Assembly (NCBI RefSeq): GCF_008905045.1
Contig: NZ_VWMY01000024.1
Location: forward strand, 1-50,973
Source: Streptomyces albicerus
GTDB lineage: Bacteria > Actinomycetota > Actinomycetes > Streptomycetales > Streptomycetaceae
DNA length: 50,973 nucleotides
Reading direction: 5' to 3'
Part shown: positions 1-8,728 of the stretch, one piece after another
How positions within the stretch are numbered: position 1 is the stretch's first letter
Layout of the letters: each line of letters opens with the position of its first letter
Program-made: the position numbers and the translations under genes
Notes under the pieces: generated by a model
Seen by the model: only the letters and a program-made list of their open reading frames with translations
Told to the model about the DNA's origin: nothing
The model's database searches: none

Positions 1-2121
1 CGTGATGACAGCCGTGGTGGTGGCGGTGACCGTGGTGGGTTCCGTCGTGACGACGGTCGCAGTGGTGGTCCGCGGCGTGACGGAGACCGTCCGCCTTTCC
101 GTCGTGACGACGAGCGAGGCGGTCCTCGCCGCGATGACAACCGTGGCGGCGGCGACCGTGGTGGCTTCCGCCGGGACGACAACCGTGGCGGCGGTGGCGG
201 CGGGTTCCGAGGGCGCGACGACCGGGACCGTGGAGGCCGGCCGCCATTCCGGCGCGACGACCGTCCCGGTGGCCCGAGTCGTGACGACCGGGACCGCGGC
301 GGCTTCCGGCGTGACAGCGACCGCCCGCCCGTCCGCCGTGACGACGAGCGGGGTGGCCCCCGCCGTGACGACAACCGCGGTGGTGGCGGCGATCGTGGCG
401 GCTTCCGTCGCGATGATCGTCGAGGTGACGACCGTGGTGGCTTCCGTCGTGATGACAGCCGTGGTGGTGGCGGTGACCGTGGTGGGTTCCGCCGTGACGA
501 CGATCGCAGTGGTGGTCCGCGGGGTGGCGGGGACCGTGCGCCCTTCCGTCGTGATGACCGTCGTGGTGATGACCGTGACCGTGGCGGCTTCCGGCGTGAC
601 GGCGACCGTCCGGCGTTCCGCCGCGACGACCGGCGCGATGACAGCCGTGGTGGGGGCGGCGACCGCGGTGGGTTCCGTCGGGACGACCGTCCCAGTGGGC
701 CGAGCCGTGACGACCGTGACCGTGGCAGCTATGGCCGTCGTGACGATCGCCGCAGCGATGACCGTGGTGGCTTCCGTCGCGATGACAGCCGTGGTGGTGG
801 CGGCGATCGTGGTGGCTTCCGTCGGGACGACCGCCGTGACGAGCGCAGGGACGACCGGCGTGATGACCGGCGTGATGACCGCCGCGACGGTGACCGTGCC
901 GGCTTTGTCCGTCGGGACGATCGCCGTGACGATCGTCGTGATGACAGCCGTGGTGAGAGCCGTGGTGGTGGCGGTGACCGTGGTGGGTTCCGTCGGGACG
1001 ACAGCCGTGGCGCCGGCAGCGGATTCCGTGGACGCGATGACCGCGGACGCGACGACCGTGGACGCGATGACCGACGGGACGACCGCGGCCGTGGCGGACC
1101 GCGTCGCGATGACAGCCGTGGCCGCCCCGGTGGCGGCTTCCGGGGACGCGACGACCGACGTGACGACCGCCGGGGCGACGACCGCCGTGGAGGTGGCCGC
1201 TTCCGTGACGAGCGTGACCGCGACCGCGAGCCGATCAAGCGGCTGCCGATCCCGGACGACGTCACGGGCGAGGAGATCGACAAGGACGTACGGCAGGAGC
1301 TGATGAGCCTGCCGAAGGGGCTCGCCGATGACGTCTCCAGGAACCTGGTGATGGTGGCCAGGCTCATCGACGAGGACCCCGAGGGCGCGTACGGCTACTC
1401 CAGGGTCGCCCTGCGGCTGGCGTCGCGTGTCGCCGCTGTGCGGGAAGCGGCCGGCTTCGCCGCGTACGCGAACCAGAAGTACAGCGAGGCGCTCGCCGAG
1501 TTCCGGGCTGCCCGGCGCATGACCGGCAACGTGGACCTGTGGCCTGTCATGGCGGACTGCGAGCGTGGTCTCGGGCGGCCCGAGAAGGCGCTCGACATGG
1601 CCGGGGCGCCCGAGGTGCAGAAGCTCGACAAGGCCGGCCAGGTCGAGATGCGGCTCGTGGCGGCCGGTGCGCGGCGGGACATGGACCAGCTCGACGCGGC
1701 CATCGTCACGCTGCAGAGCCCCGAGCTGGCCTCCAACTCCGTACAGCCCTGGACCGCGCGACTGCGCTACGCGTACGCCGATGCGCTGCTCGCGGCCGGT
1801 CGTGAGGACGAGGCGCGTGAGTGGTTCGCCAAGGCCGTCGAGTCCGACAAGGAGGGCAGCACGGACGCCTCGGACCGGCTCGCCGAGCTGGACGGCGTGG
1901 AGTTCGTCGACGCCCTCGGCGAGGACGAGAGCGACGGAGAGGGCGAGCGTGACAGTGAGGTCGAGGTCGTGACCTCCGAGGCTCAGGCACCGGAGTCGGC
2001 CGAGGTCGACAAGGATGCTGCCGAGGTCGACAAGGATGCCGAGGTCGACGGCGCAGAGGCCGAAGAGTCCGAAGATGCCGAAGAGGCCGAAGGCGGCAAC
2101 AAGGACGACCTGGAGGGCTGA
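1..2121 (+). CDS. TPR-repeat protein with long Arg/Asp/Gly-rich N-terminus (5' truncated)
   Basis: Frame 1 is open from the first base to a TGA at 2119-2121, giving 706 visible residues; the start lies upstream of the window. Residues 1 to about 415 are low complexity, built from variants of GGFRRDD, RGGGGD and RRDDRRDD. About residues 416-600 are ordinary globular sequence with alanine-rich helical repeats of TPR type (for example AYANQKYSEALAEFRAARR). The last ~70 residues are strongly acidic (EVDKDAEVDGAEAEESEDAEE). There is no ATG or GTG in frame before 1303, so an ORF search by start codon reports only the C-terminal third and puts a Val/Thr/Ala-rich frame-2 shadow over the rest. The combination of RGG-like and mixed-charge tracts suggests a disordered RNA- or protein-binding region; the molecular role is unknown. 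Confidence 0.85.
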   Translation, partial: RDDSRGGGGDRGGFRRDDGRSGGPRRDGDRPPFRRDDERGGPRRDDNRGGGDRGGFRRDDNRGGGGGGFRGRDDRDRGGRPPFRRDDRPGGPSRDDRDRGGFRRDSDRPPVRRDDERGGPRRDDNRGGGGDRGGFRRDDRRGDDRGGFRRDDSRGGGGDRGGFRRDDDRSGGPRGGGDRAPFRRDDRRGDDRDRGGFRRDGDRPAFRRDDRRDDSRGGGGDRGGFRRDDRPSGPSRDDRDRGSYGRRDDRRSDDRGGFRRDDSRGGGGDRGGFRRDDRRDERRDDRRDDRRDDRRDGDRAGFVRRDDRRDDRRDDSRGESRGGGGDRGGFRRDDSRGAGSGFRGRDDRGRDDRGRDDRRDDRGRGGPRRDDSRGRPGGGFRGRDDRRDDRRGDDRRGGGRFRDERDRDREPIKRLPIPDDVTGEEIDKDVRQELMSLPKGLADDVSRNLVMVARLIDEDPEGAYGYSRVALRLASRVAAVREAAGFAAYANQKYSEALAEFRAARRMTGNVDLWPVMADCERGLGRPEKALDMAGAPEVQKLDKAGQVEMRLVAAGARRDMDQLDAAIVTLQSPELASNSVQPWTARLRYAYADALLAAGREDEAREWFAKAVESDKEGSTDASDRLAELDGVEFVDALGEDESDGEGERDSEVEVVTSEAQAPESAEVDKDAAEVDKDAEVDGAEAEESEDAEEAEGGNKDDLEG

Positions 2122-2145
2122 CGCCCCGCAGGAGTCGTACGAGCA

Positions 2146-2179
2146 CGTGGGCGGGATCCTTCAGGGGGTCCCGCCCACG
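2146..2179. terminator. Bidirectional hairpin between convergent genes
   Basis: A perfect 11-bp inverted repeat (CGTGGGCGGGA at 2146-2156, TCCCGCCCACG at 2169-2179) with a 12-nt loop lies in the 64-bp gap between the TPR gene and the convergent DUF1015 gene. There is no T-run, which is usual for Streptomyces terminators. Confidence 0.75.
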
Positions 2180-2185
2180 CGTGTT

Positions 2186-3475
2186 TCAGAGGCCCAGCGT
2201 GCGCAGCACCAGCCCGGACGCCGGCTTCGGGCCGAACGACGTCGACTTGCGGGGCATCGTGACGCCCTGGCTCGCCAGGTCGCGTACGACCTCCTCGCGG
2301 ACCGGGTGCATCAGGACGGCCGTTCCGCCGTCGCGCTCGGCCTTGGCGACCGTGGCCGACGTGTCGTGGATGTACGCGATGTGCTCCGGGACATCGGGGA
2401 TCCGCCAGACATGGTCGAGGAGCGTGGCGTGCAGGACCGTCGCGTCGAGGGTGCGCCAGGCCTCTGGGCGGTCGGCCGGGATCGTACGGGCGAGGAGGTC
2501 CGGGGACGGACGGTCGACGAGGTGGAAGGTGCCGTCGCCCGCAAGGAGGAAGGCATTTCCTTCGGCGGCCGCTTCGGAGAGGGCATCCAGCGCTGCGGAC
2601 AGGGGGCCCTCGACCTGGCGTACGCGGAAGGAGTCGCCCAGGGCGGCGAGGGCGTCGGGCACCGGGAGGCGGTGCAGGAGGCGGTGGATGGCGCGGACGC
2701 GGAGCGGATAGCGCGCGGTGTCGACCAGGAGTACCAGGCCGAAGTCCCAGGGGCTGGGGGAGGGATGCTCCGCGCGTAGACGCAGATACGTGGCCCAGCG
2801 GTGGTGTCCGTCGGCGATGAGGGCCTGACGGCGGGCCAGATCTGTCTGGATCTCGGCCTGGTCGGCCGGGTCGGTCACCGACCACAGACGGTGGCTGAAG
2901 CCGTCCTCCGTGGTGGTGGACAGCAGGGGAGGACGCTCGGCGGTGTGCTCGATGACGGCTGTCGTGCCGGCGGCGGCGCCATTGCCGCGGTAGGTCAGCA
3001 GCAGGGGTTCGAGATTCGCGGAGGTGGCGCGCATCAGCGCGGCGCGGTCCGCGACGACGTGCGGCATGACGTCCTCGTGCGGCAGGACCACGCCGTCCGA
3101 CGGCTCCGACAGGCGCAGGGCGCCGATGACGCCCCGCTGCAGCATGCCGTCGCCGTCGCGCTGCTCGTAGACGTACAGGCCGGGCTCGGAGTCCGTGGTC
3201 AGGACGCCCTCGGACAGCCAGCGGTGCAGGGTGTCCGCCGCCTGCTCGTTGCGGACGCTGGGCGTGGGAGCCTGCGGCAGGATCAGCCGGACGATGTTGT
3301 GCGGGTCCGCCGATTCGAGGTGGTGCAGGCCGTCGGGGCGCACGACCACGTCGTACGGCGGGGAAGTGACGGCGGAGAGGCTGCCGACCCGGTCGGGGTC
3401 GTAGCGCAGGCCCCGGAACGGGGTCAGATCAAGGCCCATACGTGCCGGTACGTCCCCGGGACCTGCAGTGTTCAT
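2186..3475 (-). CDS. DUF1015 family protein
   Basis: 429 residues. The N-terminus carries the family hallmark (FRGLRYDP ... SPPYDVV), followed by LIADGHHRWATYLRLR near the middle, the HHR motif that is strongly conserved in DUF1015. The biochemical function of this family is not established; it has been proposed to act on phosphorylated or serine-like substrates. The ATG at 3475 has no Shine-Dalgarno, but a -10-like TACGAT (plus-strand 3482-3487) lies 6 nt upstream, so the message may be leaderless; an internal ATG at 3439 is an alternative. It is divergent from the HAD gene and convergent with the TPR gene. Confidence 0.85.
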   Translation of the reverse strand: MNTAGPGDVPARMGLDLTPFRGLRYDPDRVGSLSAVTSPPYDVVVRPDGLHHLESADPHNIVRLILPQAPTPSVRNEQAADTLHRWLSEGVLTTDSEPGLYVYEQRDGDGMLQRGVIGALRLSEPSDGVVLPHEDVMPHVVADRAALMRATSANLEPLLLTYRGNGAAAGTTAVIEHTAERPPLLSTTTEDGFSHRLWSVTDPADQAEIQTDLARRQALIADGHHRWATYLRLRAEHPSPSPWDFGLVLLVDTARYPLRVRAIHRLLHRLPVPDALAALGDSFRVRQVEGPLSAALDALSEAAAEGNAFLLAGDGTFHLVDRPSPDLLARTIPADRPEAWRTLDATVLHATLLDHVWRIPDVPEHIAYIHDTSATVAKAERDGGTAVLMHPVREEVVRDLASQGVTMPRKSTSFGPKPASGLVLRTLGL

Positions 3476-3547
3476 TGATGCATCGTAAGTGTGTCAGTGC
3501 CATGCGCGATGATCGGGGGAAAGGGATCGAACGAGGAGCGATGCGTA

Positions 3548-4576
3548 ATGAGCCAGACCGTGCGGACGAGCCCCGAGGGCAGTGACCGGGCCCTGAGCGA
3601 GGCGTACGACACGGCGCTGCTCGACCTGGACGGGGTGGTGTACGCGGGAGGGAACGCGATCGCGTACGCGGTCGACTCGCTCGGCACGGCCCGTGCGGGC
3701 GGGATGCGTCTCGCGTATGTCACGAACAACGCGCTGCGGACGCCCGACACCGTCGCCGCGCACCTCACGGAGCTGGGGATACCGACCGAGGAGTCGGACG
3801 TCATCACGTCGGCGCAGGCCGTGGCCCGGCTGATCAGTGAGCAGGTTCCCGCGGGCGCGCGCGTGCTGGTGATCGGCGGTGACGGTCTGCGGGTCGCGCT
3901 GCGCGAGCGCGGGCTGGAGCCGGTCGAGTCGGCCGAGGACGATCCGGTGGCGGTCGTCCAGGGGTACGGCGGGCCGGATCTGCCGTGGGGGCGCTTCGCC
4001 GAGGCCTGCTACGCCATCGCGCGCGGGGTGCCGTGGTTTGCCTCCAACACCGACCTGACGATCCCCAGTGCGCGCGGGATCGCCCCGGGCAACGGGGCGG
4101 CCGTGGAGGTCGTACGCATCGCCACGGGCGCCGAGCCGCAGGTGGCGGGCAAGCCGCTGCCGCCGATGCACCGCGAGACGATCCTGCGGACAGGCGCGGC
4201 GCGGCCGCTGGTGGTGGGGGACCGGCTCGACACGGACATCGAGGGCGCGTTCAACGGTGCGGTGGACTCGCTCCTGGTGCTCACCGGAGTGGCGGACGGG
4301 GCGCAGCTCCTCGCCGCGCCGCCGGAACACCGGCCGACGTATGTCGACGCCGATCTGCGGGGGCTGTTGACCGGGCAGCCCGAGGTCGTCGAGGCGGCCG
4401 ACGGGTTCCGCTGCGGCGGCTGGACGGCGACGGCTGGGAGCGAGCGCCTGGAACTGGAGGGTGAGGGCGAGGCGATGGACGGGCTGCGGGCGCTGTGTGC
4501 CGCCGCCTGGACGGCTGCCGGGGACGGGGCGTGCGAGCTGGACGGGGGCAAGGCGCTGGCGCGGCTGGGATTGTGA
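3548..4576 (+). CDS. HAD-IIA family hydrolase (NagD-like phosphatase)
   Basis: 342 residues. HAD motif I is seen as LLDLDGVVYAGG near residue 30, the substrate-loop motif as YVTNNALRTP, and motif IV as VVGDRLDTDIEGA near residue 230. These are diagnostic of class IIA phosphatases (NagD, PGP and 4-nitrophenylphosphatase type), which act on small phosphate esters; the substrate cannot be told from the sequence. The ATG at 3548 is chosen because GAGGAG lies 8-10 nt upstream; an in-frame upstream ATG at 3491 lacks a ribosome site and would add 19 poorly conserved residues. Confidence 0.88.
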   Translation: MSQTVRTSPEGSDRALSEAYDTALLDLDGVVYAGGNAIAYAVDSLGTARAGGMRLAYVTNNALRTPDTVAAHLTELGIPTEESDVITSAQAVARLISEQVPAGARVLVIGGDGLRVALRERGLEPVESAEDDPVAVVQGYGGPDLPWGRFAEACYAIARGVPWFASNTDLTIPSARGIAPGNGAAVEVVRIATGAEPQVAGKPLPPMHRETILRTGAARPLVVGDRLDTDIEGAFNGAVDSLLVLTGVADGAQLLAAPPEHRPTYVDADLRGLLTGQPEVVEAADGFRCGGWTATAGSERLELEGEGEAMDGLRALCAAAWTAAGDGACELDGGKALARLGL

Positions 4577-4658
4577 GCGCGGGCCCTTCGGCACGGGGCC
4601 TTACCAGCTCGAAGGGGGAGGTTGCGCAGGTCACCGCGTACGCGGATCGAGCTCGTAG

Positions 4659-4677
4659 CGAGGGTAGGCTAACCTAA
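4659..4677. promoter_or_regulatory. Iron box (DmdR/IdeR operator) overlapping -10
   Basis: The 19-nt site CGAGGGTAGGCTAACCTAA matches the actinobacterial iron-box consensus (TTAGG-TTAGGCTAACC-TAA type) at 16 of 19 positions. TAGGCT at 4665-4670 fits a -10 element inside the box, so iron-loaded DmdR should block the promoter of the importer genes that start at 4682. Confidence 0.88.
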
Positions 4678-4681
4678 CTGC

Positions 4682-5725
4682 GTGTTGGTCGACAGTCCCC
4701 CCGAACCGAGCGCGGAGACCGCCCCCGCGCCCCCGACCCGCCGGGCGATACGGGCCGCTGGGCTCTTCGTGTCCGTCGCCGTGCTGGTGCTCGTCGCTTT
4801 GGCGAGCATCGCGATCGGCGCAAAAGAGCTGTCCCTGGAGCAGGTCTGGCACGGTCTGTTCGAGGACTCGGGGACGTACGGCGACGTCGTGGTGAGCGAG
4901 CGGCTGTCGCGTACGGTCCTCGGGCTGCTCGTCGGCGCCGCGCTCGGCCTCTCCGGAGCTGTGCTCCAGGCGCTCACCCGCAACCCGCTCGCCGATCCCG
5001 GACTGCTCGGCATCAACGCGGGCGCGTCCGCCGCGGTCGTCACGGCCATCACCTTCTTCGGCGTCACCTCGCTGAGCGGCTATGTGTGGTTCGCCTTCGC
5101 GGGCGCGGCCGTCGTCGGGGCGCTGGTGTACTTCCTCGGCGGCAGCCGGGGTTCGACGCCGGTGCGGCTCGCGCTCGCCGGCACCGCGATCAGCGCCGCG
5201 CTCTACGGCTATCTGCAGGCCGTGATGATCATGGACGAGGCGGCGCTCGGCAAGATGCGCTTCTGGACGGTCGGTTCGCTGTCCTCGGCCACCGACTCGA
5301 CCATCGGGCAGGTGCTGCCGTTCCTCGCGATCGGTACGGTCCTGGCACTGGTCCTCGCCCGCCCGCTGAACGCCATGGCCATGGGCGACGACACCGCCCG
5401 CGCGCTCGGCGCGCATCTGGGCCGCACTCGCGCGTTGTCCATGGCGGCCGCGACCCTGTTGTGCGGGGCGGCGACGGCCGCCTGCGGGCCGATCATGTTC
5501 GTCGGGCTGATGATCCCGCACCTCGTACGGTCCTTCACCGGGCCCGACATGCGCTGGATCCTGCCGTACGCCACCGTGCTCTCGCCGGTGCTGCTGCTAG
5601 GCGCCGACGTCATCGGCCGGCTGGTAGCGCGGCCCGCGGAACTCCAGGTCGGCATCGTCACCGCGATCCTCGGCGGCCCGGTCTTCATCTTTCTCGTACG
5701 ACGGCGGAGGACGGCGCAGCTGTGA
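4682..5725 (+). CDS. Iron-siderophore ABC transporter permease, FecCD family (1)
   Basis: 347 residues with about nine hydrophobic segments. FecCD hallmarks include RLSRTVLGLLVGAALGLSGA, QALTRNPLADPGLLGINAGA, and the C-terminal cytoplasmic coupling region GPIMFVGLMIPHLVR. It forms the membrane channel with the next gene. The GTG at 4682 follows the iron box by only 4 nt and has no Shine-Dalgarno, so translation of a leaderless transcript is likely. The stop overlaps the start of the second permease (GTGA), indicating translational coupling. No substrate-binding lipoprotein is encoded beside it. Confidence 0.93.
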   Translation: MLVDSPPEPSAETAPAPPTRRAIRAAGLFVSVAVLVLVALASIAIGAKELSLEQVWHGLFEDSGTYGDVVVSERLSRTVLGLLVGAALGLSGAVLQALTRNPLADPGLLGINAGASAAVVTAITFFGVTSLSGYVWFAFAGAAVVGALVYFLGGSRGSTPVRLALAGTAISAALYGYLQAVMIMDEAALGKMRFWTVGSLSSATDSTIGQVLPFLAIGTVLALVLARPLNAMAMGDDTARALGAHLGRTRALSMAAATLLCGAATAACGPIMFVGLMIPHLVRSFTGPDMRWILPYATVLSPVLLLGADVIGRLVARPAELQVGIVTAILGGPVFIFLVRRRRTAQL

Positions 5726-6864
5726 AGGCCCCACGCAACCAGGCCGGACACCACCATCTCGAGCGCACACAGGCCGAACGTGTCGAGCGCGATCAGGCCG
5801 AGCGCGATCAGGCGGTCCCCGCCCGGGCCTTCCGCGGCCGGACGGTCCGTGCCGGTGGCGGGCTGTCGGTCCGTGTCGACATCCGGGCGTTCACGGTTGT
5901 TGCCCTGCTGCTGGTGGCCGCGCTCACCGCGAGCGTCGTCCTCATCGGCACCGGCGACTTCCCGATCCCCGCCACCGACGTCCTCAAGACACTGCTCGGC
6001 AACGGCGACGCGGGCCAGGAGTTCATCGTCAACGAACTGCGGCTGCCGCGGGTCCTGGTCGGGCTCCTGGTGGGGGCCTCGCTCGGGCTCGGCGGTGCGC
6101 TCTTCCAGGCCATCTCCCGCAATCCGCTGGGCAGTCCGGACGTGCTCGGTCTCGGGCAGGGCTCGACGGCCGGCGCGCTCGTGATGATCGTGCTGTTCTC
6201 GGGGAGCGCCACCCAGGTCGCCCTCGGAGCGCTGATCGGCGGTCTGGCGACCGGATTCGCCATCTATGTGCTCGCGTGGAAGCAGGGAGTGCACGGATAT
6301 CGACTGGTCCTGGTCGGTATCGGTGTCGCCGCGATCCTCACGGCCGTCAACGGCTATCTGATCACCAAGGCCGACCTCGTCGACGCGGCCCGCGCGGTCG
6401 TGTGGATGACCGGCTCGCTCAACGGCCGTGACTGGGCCCAGGTCTGGCCGCTGCTCATCCTGTGCGCCGTCCTCGTACCGCTGGTCCTCGGCAACGCGCG
6501 CGGGCTGCGGATGCTGGAGATGGGCGACGACGTGGCGTACGCGCTCGGGGTGCGGGTCGAGCGGACGCGGCTGCTGCTGTTGGTGGCCGCCGTGCTGCTC
6601 ACCGCGGCCGCCACCGCCGCCGCGGGCCCGGTCGGCTTCGTCGCGCTCACCGCGCCGCAGCTCGCGCGGCGCCTCACTCGCTCACCCGGACCCAATCTGG
6701 TGCCCGCGATGTGCATGGGCGCCACCCTGCTGGTCGTCGCGGACTGGGCCTCGCAGCGGGCCTTCGGCGCCGACCAGCTGCCTGTCGGCGTGGTGACCGG
6801 AGTACTCGGCGGTGTCTATCTGCTGTGGCTCCTGGCCACCGAGCGGAAGGCGGGCCGGATATGA
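5722..6864 (+). CDS. Iron-siderophore ABC transporter permease, FecCD family (2)
   Basis: 380 residues from the GTG at 5722, which overlaps the upstream TGA. The first ~50 residues are a hydrophilic extension with a repeated QAERVERDQAERDQA segment, unusual for the family; the conserved body starts near VDIRAF. FecCD signatures: LRLPRVLVGLLVGASLGLGG, QAISRNPLGSPDVLGLGQG, GPVGFVALTAPQLARRL. It heterodimerises with the preceding permease. Its TGA overlaps the ATG of the ATPase. A later start that removes the repeat is possible but no clear ribosome site marks one. Confidence 0.92.
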   Translation: MKAPRNQAGHHHLERTQAERVERDQAERDQAVPARAFRGRTVRAGGGLSVRVDIRAFTVVALLLVAALTASVVLIGTGDFPIPATDVLKTLLGNGDAGQEFIVNELRLPRVLVGLLVGASLGLGGALFQAISRNPLGSPDVLGLGQGSTAGALVMIVLFSGSATQVALGALIGGLATGFAIYVLAWKQGVHGYRLVLVGIGVAAILTAVNGYLITKADLVDAARAVVWMTGSLNGRDWAQVWPLLILCAVLVPLVLGNARGLRMLEMGDDVAYALGVRVERTRLLLLVAAVLLTAAATAAAGPVGFVALTAPQLARRLTRSPGPNLVPAMCMGATLLVVADWASQRAFGADQLPVGVVTGVLGGVYLLWLLATERKAGRI

Positions 6865-7802
6865 GAGCCGACGGCAAGATGAGTGGCAAGTCGAGCGGCA
6901 CGACGAGTGGCAAATCGAGTGGCACGACGCGTACGGGCGCCGATGGCGGGCCGCACATGAACGACCAAGGGAGCACTGTGAACCGCCTGTCCGCCGAGAG
7001 CGTCACCCTCGCCTACGACCAGCGCGTCATCGCGGAGCAGCTGTCGGTCGAGATACCGGACAACTCCTTCACCGTGATCGTCGGCCCGAACGCCTGCGGC
7101 AAGTCCACGCTGCTGCGCGCGCTCTCCCGCATGCTGAAGCCCAACCAGGGCCGGGTGCTCCTTGACGGGCAGGTCATCCAGTCGATGCCCGCGAAGAAGG
7201 TGGCCAGGACGCTCGGGCTGCTGCCCCAGTCGTCGATCGCGCCCGACGGGATCACGGTCGGCGACCTTGTGGGGCGTGGCCGCTATCCGCACCAGGGGCT
7301 GCTGCGCCAGTGGTCGACCGAGGACGAGCGGGTCGTACGCGAGTCGATGACCTCGACCGGGGTCGCCGAGCTGGCCGACCGTTATGTCGATGAGCTCTCC
7401 GGAGGCCAGCGCCAGCGCGTGTGGATCGCCATGGCGCTCGCCCAGCAGACCCCGCTGCTGCTGCTCGACGAGCCGACCACCTATCTCGACATCCAGCACC
7501 AGATCGACGTGCTCGACCTGTGCGCGGAACTCCACGAGGAGCAGGGCCGCACCCTGGTCGCCGTGCTGCACGACCTCAACCACGCCGCCCGGTACGCCAC
7601 TCACCTGATCGCCCTGCGCGACGGCTCGGTCATCGCCGAGGGTAGGCCGTCGGACATCGTCACGGCCGAGCTGGTCGAGGAGGTCTTCGGGCTGCGCTGC
7701 CAGGTCATCGACGACCCGGAGACGGGCACGCCGCTGGTGGTGCCGGCGGGGCGGAAGGCACGTACGACCGCCGCACCCGCCGCCGGCGTCACGAAGGGCT
7801 AG
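6861..7802 (+). CDS. Iron-siderophore ABC transporter ATP-binding protein (FepC type)
   Basis: 313 residues from an ATG overlapping the upstream stop (ATGA). Walker A GPNACGKST (about 75-83), Q-loop LLPQSS, signature LSGGQRQRVWIAMALAQQ, Walker B LLLLDEPT and H-loop HDLNHAAR are all present. It drives uptake through the two upstream permeases. The first ~40 residues are low complexity with a duplicated SGKSSGTT; the true start may instead be ATG 6957 or GTG 6978, the latter preceded by AAGGGAG. The stop codon lies inside a 13-bp tandem duplication. Confidence 0.93.
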   Translation: MRADGKMSGKSSGTTSGKSSGTTRTGADGGPHMNDQGSTVNRLSAESVTLAYDQRVIAEQLSVEIPDNSFTVIVGPNACGKSTLLRALSRMLKPNQGRVLLDGQVIQSMPAKKVARTLGLLPQSSIAPDGITVGDLVGRGRYPHQGLLRQWSTEDERVVRESMTSTGVAELADRYVDELSGGQRQRVWIAMALAQQTPLLLLDEPTTYLDIQHQIDVLDLCAELHEEQGRTLVAVLHDLNHAARYATHLIALRDGSVIAEGRPSDIVTAELVEEVFGLRCQVIDDPETGTPLVVPAGRKARTTAAPAAGVTKG

Positions 7803-7821
7803 CCGAACGGGCTAGCCGAAC
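7796..7821 (+). repeat. 13-bp tandem duplication across a stop codon
   Basis: GGGCTAGCCGAAC occurs twice head to tail (7796-7808 and 7809-7821). The first copy supplies the TAG stop of the ATPase gene. Confidence 0.8.
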
Positions 7822-7887
7822 GGCGTCGGAGCAGCGCTCCGGGCCCATCCGGATCGGGGGCGGAGCCTCGGGGGCAGAGCATCTGGG

Positions 7888-8235
7888 TCAGAGCAGCTTT
7901 CTGAGGCGGAGCAGGTCGAGCAGGCCCGCTTCGAGTCTGACCCGGCCCGAACCCCAGGCCTTCGCGAAGTTAAGTTCGCCGTTGACCATCGCGACCAGGT
8001 CGTCGCCGGCCATTGTGAGCCGGATCTGGGCCTTCTCGGGCGGAGGGCCCTGGACCGTGTCGAGCACCTCTATCCGGCCGCCCTTGAGACGGCCGACGAA
8101 GGTGATGTCGAGGTCGGTGATACGGCAGCTCAGCGAGCGGTCCAACGCGGCTGCGCTGCGCACGTCGCCCTCCGCGCCCGCCATGTTGTCCGAGAGCTTG
8201 TCGAGTGCGCTCCGGCACTCCTCAATCGTCGCCAT
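7888..8235 (-). CDS. SCP2 sterol-binding domain protein
   Basis: 115 residues. The sequence shows the SCP2/sterol-carrier pattern, with a central ITDLDITFVGRLKGGRIEVL strand pair and the C-terminal TMAGDDLVAMVNGELNFAKAW, which matches the lipid-pocket motif ending in a conserved Ala-Trp/Gly turn. Stand-alone SCP2 domains bind lipids or act as accessory parts of other enzymes. The ATG at 8235 begins MATIEECRSAL; the frame stays open upstream but that part reads as low-complexity antisense of the neighbouring gene. Divergent from the next gene with 42 bp between them. Confidence 0.82.
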   Translation of the reverse strand: MATIEECRSALDKLSDNMAGAEGDVRSAAALDRSLSCRITDLDITFVGRLKGGRIEVLDTVQGPPPEKAQIRLTMAGDDLVAMVNGELNFAKAWGSGRVRLEAGLLDLLRLRKLL

Positions 8236-8277
8236 CGCGATCGACGGTACCCCAGCGCTTCGCGGTAGCGTCGGGGC

Positions 8278-8721
8278 ATGAGCGACTCCATGACCGGCCC
8301 GGAGGCCGAGCCTTTCGGCACGGGCCCCTTCGGTACGGAGGCAGACGTTCCGGTCGAGGTCGGAGCGGAGCCGGTGCTGTCCGCCGAAGCCGAAGCCGGA
8401 CTCGAAGCCGAAGCCGAAGCCGGACCCGAAGTCGAGACCGGACCCGAAGTCGGATCCGAGCCCGAGGGTGAACCCGAGACCGGGCCCGAGTTCGCCCCCG
8501 CCGACCCCGCCCCGCTGAACGTGCCACGCACGCCCACGGGCAACGCCGAGGTCGACGCCCAGCTCGACCGGCTGGCCGACGCGGACCACCTCGCCACGGA
8601 CGGGCACGTGGAGGTGTACGAGGATGTACACCGGGGGCTGCGCGACGCGCTCACCGCGCTCGACGCCCGCCCGGGACCTCCGGCGCCCCCTACCTCTACC
8701 TCGTACGCACACAGGAGCTGA
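8278..8721 (+). CDS. Hypothetical acidic repeat protein upstream of tlyA
   Basis: 147 residues. The N-terminal ~85 residues are Glu/Ala/Gly/Pro repeats (EAEAGLEAEAEAGPEVE). The C-terminal segment, NAEVDAQLDRLADADHLATD followed by EVYEDVHRGLRDALTALD, is predicted helical and looks like the conserved part. It ends 7 nt before tlyA and so is probably in its operon. I do not recognise a function. Confidence 0.7.
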   Translation: MSDSMTGPEAEPFGTGPFGTEADVPVEVGAEPVLSAEAEAGLEAEAEAGPEVETGPEVGSEPEGEPETGPEFAPADPAPLNVPRTPTGNAEVDAQLDRLADADHLATDGHVEVYEDVHRGLRDALTALDARPGPPAPPTSTSYAHRS

Positions 8722-8728
8722 ACCGAAC

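Noticed and set aside
2..1303. 433-codon Val/Thr/Ala-rich open frame
   Set aside because: It is the frame-2 shadow of the Arg/Asp/Gly repeat region; GTG/GTGA-type codons arise from the same DNA. Frame 1 joins smoothly with the TPR domain and is open throughout.
1983..2885. Minus-strand 300-codon frame overlapping the TPR and DUF1015 genes
   Set aside because: Pro/Arg/Gly-rich antisense shadow typical of high-GC DNA; crosses the terminator and two better genes.
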